DNA from: Bacillota bacterium
GTDB lineage: Bacteria > Bacillota > Clostridia > Clostridiales > Caloramatoraceae
Reading direction: 5' to 3'
Assembly (NCBI GenBank): GCA_023415335.1
Contig: JAEZLD010000147.1
Coordinates: 1-9,935 of the forward strand
DNA length: 9,935 nucleotides
Position 1 is the stretch's first letter; the number at the start of each line of letters is the position of its first letter. Below, piece by piece: positions 5,416 to 9,935 of this stretch. The notes beneath the pieces were generated by a model that searched no databases, was not told the origin of the DNA, and saw nothing but the letters and a program-made list of their open reading frames with translations. Both the position numbers and the translations under genes were made by a program.

Positions 5416-6180
5416 ATGTTGAAATCGTTTACCCGGAATTATGAAGATAACTCCACAGATGCCGGTTTTCAGTTCACCTTTTACTGTGATATTTGCAATG
5501 ATGGCTTCAAGAGCAGCTTTATAGAAAGTGAAACCTATAAAAAAAGAAAGGGCTTAAGCAGCATTACCCGTGGCCTGAGTGTTTTAGGAAACTTAGCTGG
5601 AGGCAAGCTGGGCAATCTTGGGTGGTCAGTGGAAAGAGGAGGAGACATTCTCACTGAGAGGTTTGAGGGACAGTCGCCTGAATGGCAGAAGGAGCATGAA
5701 AAAACCTTTGAACGTGCCCAGAACGAGGCCCGGCAGCATTTCCACCGATGTCATGGCTGTAACCGTTATGCATGTGATGCCTGTAATAATGAGGGTGAGG
5801 GACTCTGTACAGACTGTGCACCAAGACAGGATGTTTATGTGGCCAAGGCAAGGGCTGAGGCTATGAGAAGGAATATAGATGATGCCAGCAATAATGCAAC
5901 TGTCTGGAAGGGTGAAATAGAAAGCAAGACCACAATATGTCCGGTTTGCGGAAAGCCTGCTGGAAACGGCAAGTTCTGCAGCAACTGTGGTGCCTCCCTT
6001 GATATGAAGGTATGTTCAAGATGCGGTGCTAAGAATGCCCGGAATGTACGCTTCTGCAGCAGCTGCGGAATGGACCTTACGCAGCCTGCACCAACCCCGG
6101 GAAAGTGCTCAAGCTGTGGGGCCCAGAATCCTGAGGGTACCAGGTTCTGCGGACAGTGCGGGGCAAAAATCCAGAGCTGA
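5416..6180 (+). CDS. Multi-zinc-ribbon protein with a novel cysteine-rich N-terminal domain
   Basis: Counted from ATG 5416 the protein has 254 residues. Cys24 and Cys27 (FYCDIC) lie near the N-terminus, a glycine-rich helix-like stretch follows (about 45-75), and six cysteines cluster at 112-134 (CHGC, CDAC, CTDC). These eight could form two zinc sites that tie the two halves together. Residues 165-238 hold three zinc ribbons (165/168/178/181, 190/193/204/207, 221/224/235/238). The start is ambiguous: ATG 5398 overlaps the upstream stop as ATGA but lacks a ribosome site, while ATG 5416 follows AAAGGA (5401-5406) by 9 nt and gives a natural MLKSFTRNYED start. It is the last gene of the operon, 7 nt before a strong terminator. 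Function unknown; the N-terminal domain may be family-specific. Confidence 0.85.
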   Translation: MLKSFTRNYEDNSTDAGFQFTFYCDICNDGFKSSFIESETYKKRKGLSSITRGLSVLGNLAGGKLGNLGWSVERGGDILTERFEGQSPEWQKEHEKTFERAQNEARQHFHRCHGCNRYACDACNNEGEGLCTDCAPRQDVYVAKARAEAMRRNIDDASNNATVWKGEIESKTTICPVCGKPAGNGKFCSNCGASLDMKVCSRCGAKNARNVRFCSSCGMDLTQPAPTPGKCSSCGAQNPEGTRFCGQCGAKIQS

Positions 6181-6187
6181 TGTAAAA

Positions 6188-6225
6188 GGCGCAGGGTGCT
6201 TTAAGCACCCTGCGCCATAATTTTT
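6188..6225. terminator. Strong bidirectional terminator between convergent zinc-ribbon operon and htpG
   Basis: GGCGCAGGGTGCT (6188-6200) pairs perfectly with AGCACCCTGCGCC (6204-6216), 13 bp with a 3-nt loop (or 12 bp with a 5-nt loop). On the plus strand TTTTT (6221-6225) follows after ATAA. On the minus strand the stem is followed by TTTT (complement of 6184-6187), so it can end htpG as well. Confidence 0.95.
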
Positions 6226-6234
6226 ATCTTTTGC

Positions 6235-8157
6235 TTATTTCATTAAATTGCATACCAGATTACTGAGCTCAGTTGGATTGTCAATAGGGAGGCCGCATAT
6301 AAGCCTTGCCTGGGCATACAGTATCTTGGAGTATTCAGTTACCTTGTCCTTGTCTGATTCATATAAGGACTTCAGTGTTTCTGCAACAGGGTGGTTCATG
6401 TTTATCTCAAGGATAGTCTCTGCCTTTGGCTTCATGCTGGATTCGGCATCAGGCATCTTGCTTAGTATCTTTTCCATTTCTGTTGATATTCCGCCCTCGC
6501 TGGATAAACATACAGGATGATCCTTTAAGGTGTTGGTAAAGCGTACAGAGCCTACCTTTTCACCTATGCTTTCCTTCATGAAGGAGAGAAGGTCCTTTCC
6601 AGCTTCATTCTGCTCCTTTAAGGCAGCTTTTTCTTCCTCGGTGGCTATATCAAGGTTTTCATCACAAACATTTACGAATTTCTTACTATCATATTCCCGT
6701 AGCATCTGGATTGCAAACTCATCTACATCCTCAGTCATATACAGAACCTCATAGCCTCTGGACTTAACAGCCTCTGTCTGTGGAAGCATATCGGCTGCAT
6801 CAGAGGTTTCAGCACAGGCATAGTATATGTCCTTTTGTCCCTCGGGCATGCGTCCTACATATTCCTTAAAGGAAACGTATTTCTTTTCTGCTGAGGAGGT
6901 GAACATCAGAAGGTCCTGAAGGGTATCCTTGTTCATTCCATAGCCTGTATACAGGCCGTACTTAAGCTGAAGTCCGAACTCCTTGTAGAAGGCCTCATAG
7001 GTCTCACGGTCATCCTCCATAAGCTTTGAGAGCTCACTTTTTATCTTTTTCTCAAGGTGCTTGGCAATGGTTTTCAGCTGATGGTCATGCTGCAGTGTTT
7101 CACGGGATATGTTTAATGTAAAGTCCGGGCTGTCAACAAGTCCCTTTACAAAGCTGAAGTAATCAGGAAGCAGGTCAGCACATTTATCCATTATCATAAC
7201 TCCGCTGGAGTAGAGCTGAAGGCCTTTTTCATAATTCTTGGTGTAATAGTTATAAGGCGCCCTCTTAGGTATGAACAGCAGTGCCTCATAGGATATAATT
7301 CCATCAGTATGGAAGTGTATTACCTTGGCAGGGGCCTCATAGTCATAGAACTTTTCACTATAGAAGCTGTTGTATTCCTCTGGCGTTATTTCGCTGGGGT
7401 TCTTATGCCATAATGGAACCATGCTGTTTAAGGTTTCTATTTCATTATAGGTCTCGTATTCCGGCTTCTTATCCTTATCATCCTTGTCTCCATCATCCTC
7501 CTTAAGCCTGCTCTTTTCTACCTCCATCTTTATAGGGTAGTGGATGTAGTTGGAGTATTTCTTTACCAGCTCACGGAGCTTGTATTCCTCAAGGAAGTCA
7601 CTATAGTTCTCATTTTCGTTATCCTCCTTAATGTGGAGTACAACCTGTGTCCCTATTGGGCTGTAATCACAGGTGTTTATGGTATAGCCTTCAACGCCCT
7701 CTGATTCCCATTCATAGGCTGTATCTGAGCCTATGGCACGGCTGCGGACTACTATTTTGTCGCTTACCATGAAGGCAGAATAGAAGCCTACTCCGAACTG
7801 TCCGATTATATCGATGTCCTGGGCCTTGCCGTTTTCCTTCTTGAAGTCAAAGGAACCACTTTTTGCAATTGTACCAAGGTTATTCTCCAGCTCATCTGCA
7901 GTCATACCACATCCGTTGTCTGTAATGATCAGAGTCCTTGCATCCTTATTATGGTCTATGGTTATTTCATACTCGCTGCGGTCCAGTCCAACTGAGGAAT
8001 CCGTCAGGGATCTGAAATACCTTTTGTCAATGGCGTCGCTGGCATTTGAAATCAGCTCACGTAAAAATATTTCTTTATGGGTATAGATGGAGTTGATCAT
8101 CATTTCCAGCATTTTTTTAGATTCTGTCCTAAACTGTTTCTTTTCTGTTGTGCTCAT
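6235..8157 (-). CDS. htpG: Molecular chaperone HtpG (bacterial Hsp90)
   Basis: The full-length product has 640 residues, close to the usual 620-640. HtpG is a cytosolic ATP-dependent dimeric chaperone that remodels client proteins, often with DnaK. The GHKL ATPase domain shows the N-box ELISNASDAIDK (Glu34, Asn38), DNGCGM (80-85), the lid motif GTIAKSGS (95-102) and GQFGVGFYSAF (119-129). The middle domain carries the catalytic-loop arginine in LNISRETLQ (Arg352). A short charged linker (about 215-235, rich in Lys, Asp and Glu) joins the two domains. There is no C-terminal MEEVD, as expected for bacteria. On the minus strand GGAGG lies 7 nt before ATG 8157. It sits 101 nt downstream of the tetR-type gene with no terminator visible between, so read-through from tetR is possible; I saw no CIRCE or CtsR box upstream. 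Confidence 0.98.
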   Translation of the reverse strand: MSTTEKKQFRTESKKMLEMMINSIYTHKEIFLRELISNASDAIDKRYFRSLTDSSVGLDRSEYEITIDHNKDARTLIITDNGCGMTADELENNLGTIAKSGSFDFKKENGKAQDIDIIGQFGVGFYSAFMVSDKIVVRSRAIGSDTAYEWESEGVEGYTINTCDYSPIGTQVVLHIKEDNENENYSDFLEEYKLRELVKKYSNYIHYPIKMEVEKSRLKEDDGDKDDKDKKPEYETYNEIETLNSMVPLWHKNPSEITPEEYNSFYSEKFYDYEAPAKVIHFHTDGIISYEALLFIPKRAPYNYYTKNYEKGLQLYSSGVMIMDKCADLLPDYFSFVKGLVDSPDFTLNISRETLQHDHQLKTIAKHLEKKIKSELSKLMEDDRETYEAFYKEFGLQLKYGLYTGYGMNKDTLQDLLMFTSSAEKKYVSFKEYVGRMPEGQKDIYYACAETSDAADMLPQTEAVKSRGYEVLYMTEDVDEFAIQMLREYDSKKFVNVCDENLDIATEEEKAALKEQNEAGKDLLSFMKESIGEKVGSVRFTNTLKDHPVCLSSEGGISTEMEKILSKMPDAESSMKPKAETILEINMNHPVAETLKSLYESDKDKVTEYSKILYAQARLICGLPIDNPTELSNLVCNLMK

Positions 8158-8258
8158 AATTGAACCTCCATAAATAATATACGTACCTGTTCTGGTAAAT
8201 TTTGATTAGCTGTTTTAACTGAATGACACCTTTCACCGCTCTGGAATATCCGTACTGT

Positions 8259-8807
8259 CTAAGTAGCCTGGAAAAGCTCTCCCTGTAGTATGCCATATAT
8301 CAGCTGGCTTAAGTCACTCTCGCTGATTCTTTCATCGGCTTTAAACCAGCAGAGCAGTGTGTTTGAAATAGCACCGGATATAAATGCATTTGCATAGGTC
8401 CTGATATGGTCAGGATATTCTGCGTTTACCCTTTCAACAAGATCTCCTATCATCTGGAACAGCTCGTCCTCAAGCAGATATTCAAGGTTGTTTCTAAGCA
8501 ACAGCTCAACCAGCTCCTCATGCAAGCTGAAAAAATGCATGTAGCAGCCTGTAAGCTGTTTAAAATCGTTTCCTGGAAGTCCTGCAATCTCCTCCTGAAC
8601 CTGGCAGAGGCACGACCTTAAGAAATACCTTATTATATCCTCCTTGGCAGAGAACAGCTGGTAAAATGTCTGCCGGGACAAATCTGATTTGCTGCAGATG
8701 TCCTTTACGGTTATTTTTCCAAAATCATTATCCTTCATCAGATCTAAAAGGGCATCGGCAAACCACCTTTGTGAACGCAGGGCAGTGGGGTTATTTCCTA
8801 TGTACAT
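8259..8807 (-). CDS. TetR/AcrR-family transcriptional regulator
   Basis: The 182-residue protein has the TetR DNA-binding domain at residues 11-60: a helix RSQRWFADALLDLM, then the helix-turn-helix ITVKDICSKSDLSRQTFYQLF and the closing KEDIIRYF. The rest is an all-helical ligand-binding and dimerisation region like that of the short TetR C-terminal families; the ligand is unknown. An in-frame ATG at 8852 would add 15 residues but sits inside the candidate operator. ATG 8807 is 7 nt after GAGGG (minus strand, 8815-8819) and gives a family-typical N-terminus, so it is preferred. The gene diverges from the alarmone synthetase, sharing a promoter region with a dyad, and runs towards htpG. TetR proteins commonly repress themselves and the divergent gene; that is the working inference here. 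Confidence 0.93.
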   Translation of the reverse strand: MYIGNNPTALRSQRWFADALLDLMKDNDFGKITVKDICSKSDLSRQTFYQLFSAKEDIIRYFLRSCLCQVQEEIAGLPGNDFKQLTGCYMHFFSLHEELVELLLRNNLEYLLEDELFQMIGDLVERVNAEYPDHIRTYANAFISGAISNTLLCWFKADERISESDLSQLIYGILQGELFQAT

Positions 8808-8845
8808 AAGCCTTCCCTCTCTTCTATAACTGACTTCCCATAACG

Positions 8846-8874
8846 TTGACATGTGTCATTGTTTATAATATAAT
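8846..8874 (+). promoter_or_regulatory. Perfect consensus sigma-A promoter for the alarmone synthetase
   Basis: TTGACA (8846-8851) and TATAAT (8869-8874) are both exact consensus and are 17 nt apart. The predicted start is about 8881, leaving an untranslated leader of about 74 nt that contains a weak inverted repeat AGTATT/AATACT (8904-8909/8922-8927). Confidence 0.9.
8847..8858. promoter_or_regulatory. Candidate TetR operator dyad
   Basis: TGACA (8847-8851) and TGTCA (8854-8858) form an inverted repeat with a 2-bp centre. It overlaps the -35 box of the plus-strand promoter and the predicted transcription start of tetR (about 8855), so one bound dimer could block both directions. The match is short and the assignment to the neighbouring TetR protein is inference. 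Confidence 0.5.
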
Positions 8875-8891
8875 GATACTAGCAAAAACAA
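8862..8891 (-). promoter_or_regulatory. Divergent promoter for the tetR-type gene
   Basis: On the minus strand TTGTTT (complement of 8886-8891) and TATAAA (complement of 8862-8867) are 18 nt apart. The -35 box is weak (3 of 6), the -10 box good (5 of 6). It overlaps the plus-strand promoter, so the two would compete for polymerase. Confidence 0.45.
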
Positions 8892-8954
8892 TTATATTTG
8901 TCAAGTATTACTAATATCAAGAATACTGCATACATAAAGAGGAGGCTACGACCA

Positions 8955-9659
8955 ATGACTGAAAAGGACATAGTTGCCATAGGAGACAACGCCCACTCCA
9001 CAATACTGGATGCCGCGGTACAGTTCCAACAGGTAATGATGGTTTATGAGAGTGCAACCAAGGAAATGGTAACAAAGCTGGAGATATTAAAGCACGAATT
9101 TAAGGTAAAGGGTGTCCATATCCCCATTAAAACTGTTGAAAGCCGTGTAAAAAGTCCCCTCAGTATAGCCAGGAAGCTCCAGAAGAATGGCTATGATATA
9201 ACCTTTGAAAACATCACAGGAAATCTTCATGATGTTGCCGGTGTACGTATTATATGTCCATATATTACGGATGTTTATACTGTTGCAGAAATACTCTCTA
9301 ATCAGAAGGACATAAGGGTTATGCAGATAAAGGATTATATAAAAAATCCTAAAGACAGCGGCTATAGAAGCCTTCATATGATTATACAGATGCCTGTTCA
9401 TCTGGCTGACAGGGCAGAAATAGTAAAGCTTGAGCTGCAGATAAGAACAATTTCCATGGATTCCTGGGCAACCCTGGAGCATGAAATAAGGTATAAATCT
9501 CCAGACAGCCACATAAGCGATGAACTGGCAAGGAGGCTTAAAAGCTGTGCAGACGTTATGGCTATGGCAGATGAGGAGATGGAGGAAATTTCAGGACAGC
9601 TGGAGTTTAAGGAGAAATCTCAGCTGGAGAGGCTTGATTTATTAGTAGGTGATTTGTAA
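8955..9659 (+). CDS. Small alarmone synthetase, RelA/SpoT synthetase domain only
   Basis: The 234-residue protein carries a single (p)ppGpp synthetase domain and no HD hydrolase, TGS or ACT domain, the layout of small alarmone synthetases (RelQ/YjbM and RelP/YwaC type, roughly 210-260 residues). It would transfer pyrophosphate from ATP to GDP or GTP in the cytosol. Motifs: basic ATP-binding segment SRVKSPLSIARKL (63-75), LHDVAGVRI (91-99, Asp93 as metal ligand), DYIKNPKDSGYRSLHM (127-142, guanine-binding Tyr137), LELQIRT (159-165, catalytic Glu160) and WATLEHEIRYK (171-181). A charged C-terminal helix follows. A TTG at 8898 extends the frame, but ATG 8955, 9 nt after GAGGAGG (8939-8945), is the start. 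I cannot say whether it is closer to RelQ or RelP, so no symbol is given. Confidence 0.93.
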   Translation: MTEKDIVAIGDNAHSTILDAAVQFQQVMMVYESATKEMVTKLEILKHEFKVKGVHIPIKTVESRVKSPLSIARKLQKNGYDITFENITGNLHDVAGVRIICPYITDVYTVAEILSNQKDIRVMQIKDYIKNPKDSGYRSLHMIIQMPVHLADRAEIVKLELQIRTISMDSWATLEHEIRYKSPDSHISDELARRLKSCADVMAMADEEMEEISGQLEFKEKSQLERLDLLVGDL

Positions 9660-9663
9660 TGTT

Positions 9664-9690
9664 GGGGACGGACTTTGTACCGTCCCTTGA
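9664..9690 (+). terminator. Terminator-like hairpin after the alarmone synthetase
   Basis: GGGACGG (9665-9671) pairs with CCGTCCC (9680-9686) around an 8-nt loop, 5 nt after the stop codon. The T tract is interrupted (TTGATTTATGCTTTT), so termination may be partial. Confidence 0.65.
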
Positions 9691-9734
9691 TTTATGCTTT
9701 TAGGATCATTATTTATGTATATTTATTAAAAAAT

Positions 9735-9763
9735 TTGAAAAGTTGATATGTCCATGATATAAT
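9735..9763 (+). promoter_or_regulatory. Promoter of the cobalamin riboswitch transcript
   Basis: TTGAAA (9735-9740) and TATAAT (9758-9763) are 17 nt apart, with TGA before the -10 box as an extended -10. The predicted start is about 9770, twelve nt before the aptamer. Confidence 0.85.
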
Positions 9764-9781
9764 CATAATAGTTTAATAAAT

Positions 9782-9921
9782 GCTTCTCCAATTGGAAACA
9801 AGACGTGGAATCGGGTGAAAGTCCCGGCGAGTCGGTCACTGTGAAGCCTTTTTAAAAGGATAAGTCAGATACACGGGAGGAGCTGTAAACGTTTCGCCAG
9901 AACCGGAACATGTATGAAACG
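9782..9921 (+). ncRNA. Cobalamin (B12) riboswitch
   Basis: The closing stem pairs GCTTCTCC (9782-9789) with GGAGGAGC (9876-9883). The conserved core is visible in order: GTGAAAGTCCCGG (9815-9827), the B12-box element GGTCACTGTGA (9834-9844), a compact stem CCTTT/AAAGG (9847-9851/9855-9859), and AAGTCAGATAC (9862-9872). A downstream hairpin CGTTTC/GAAACG (9890-9895/9916-9921) is probably the regulatory stem; its loop begins GCC, and CGCC (9895-9898) could kiss GGCG (9826-9829). The peripheral region is short compared with large AdoCbl riboswitches. Bound cobalamin usually turns off transport, synthesis or B12-independent isoenzyme genes. The controlled gene lies past base 9935. Confidence 0.9.
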
Positions 9922-9935
9922 CACTCTGCACATAT

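Noticed and set aside
6188..6216. Long GC-rich inverted repeat as a transposon end or MITE
   Set aside because: It lies between two convergent gene ends, has T tracts on both strands, and shows no target duplication, so a bidirectional terminator explains it.
8898..8954. TTG-initiated extension of the alarmone synthetase
   Set aside because: No ribosome site precedes it, the extra residues do not resemble the family, and ATG 8955 has GAGGAGG at ideal distance.
9087..9512. 141-codon minus-strand frame
   Set aside because: It lies wholly antisense to the alarmone synthetase, which has full motifs; the peptide has no domain pattern.

Overview
The window looks like chromosomal DNA of a low-GC Gram-positive anaerobe, most likely class Clostridia and possibly Lachnospiraceae. 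This is inferred from frequent ATA (Ile) and AGG (Arg) codons, strong AGGAGG-type ribosome sites, consensus sigma-A promoters, and gene families typical of Clostridia (the C_GCAxxG_C_C redox protein, YczE-like membrane protein, stand-alone zinc-ribbon proteins, short alarmone synthetase). There is no sign of phage, IS element, CRISPR array, tRNA or rRNA.

Layout. 1-712: the last 40 codons of a probable GNAT acetyltransferase, then a small polytopic membrane protein. 713-1833: an EamA-family transporter behind its own promoter and a compact structured leader RNA, ended by a terminator. 1834-3440: a C_GCAxxG_C_C putative redox protein followed 10 nt later by a TDT (TehA/SLAC1-fold) transporter. 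3441-4441: a near-consensus promoter with a dyad over its -10 box, a leader with two tandem hairpins, a YczE/DUF6198-like membrane protein and a strong terminator. 4442-6225: three tightly packed genes for cysteine-rich zinc-ribbon proteins (44 cysteines in all), closed by a long hairpin that terminates both strands. 6235-8807 (minus strand): htpG (Hsp90) and, upstream of it, a TetR-type regulator. 8846-9690: a consensus TTGACA-N17-TATAAT promoter, divergent from tetR, drives a small alarmone ((p)ppGpp) synthetase. 9735-9935: a promoter and a cobalamin riboswitch whose controlled gene lies beyond the window.

How the parts may work together. The plus-strand genes are mostly short transcription units, each with its own promoter or terminator, so the window is a set of small modules rather than one pathway. 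The clearest regulatory unit is tetR/alarmone synthetase: the two promoters face away from each other and overlap, and a TGACA-TG-TGTCA dyad covers the synthetase -35 box and the predicted tetR start. The least understood unit is the zinc-ribbon operon; its gene order and coupling suggest one complex, but the sequence does not reveal a function. Two further leaders, upstream of the EamA and YczE-like genes, look like uncharacterised cis-regulatory RNAs.
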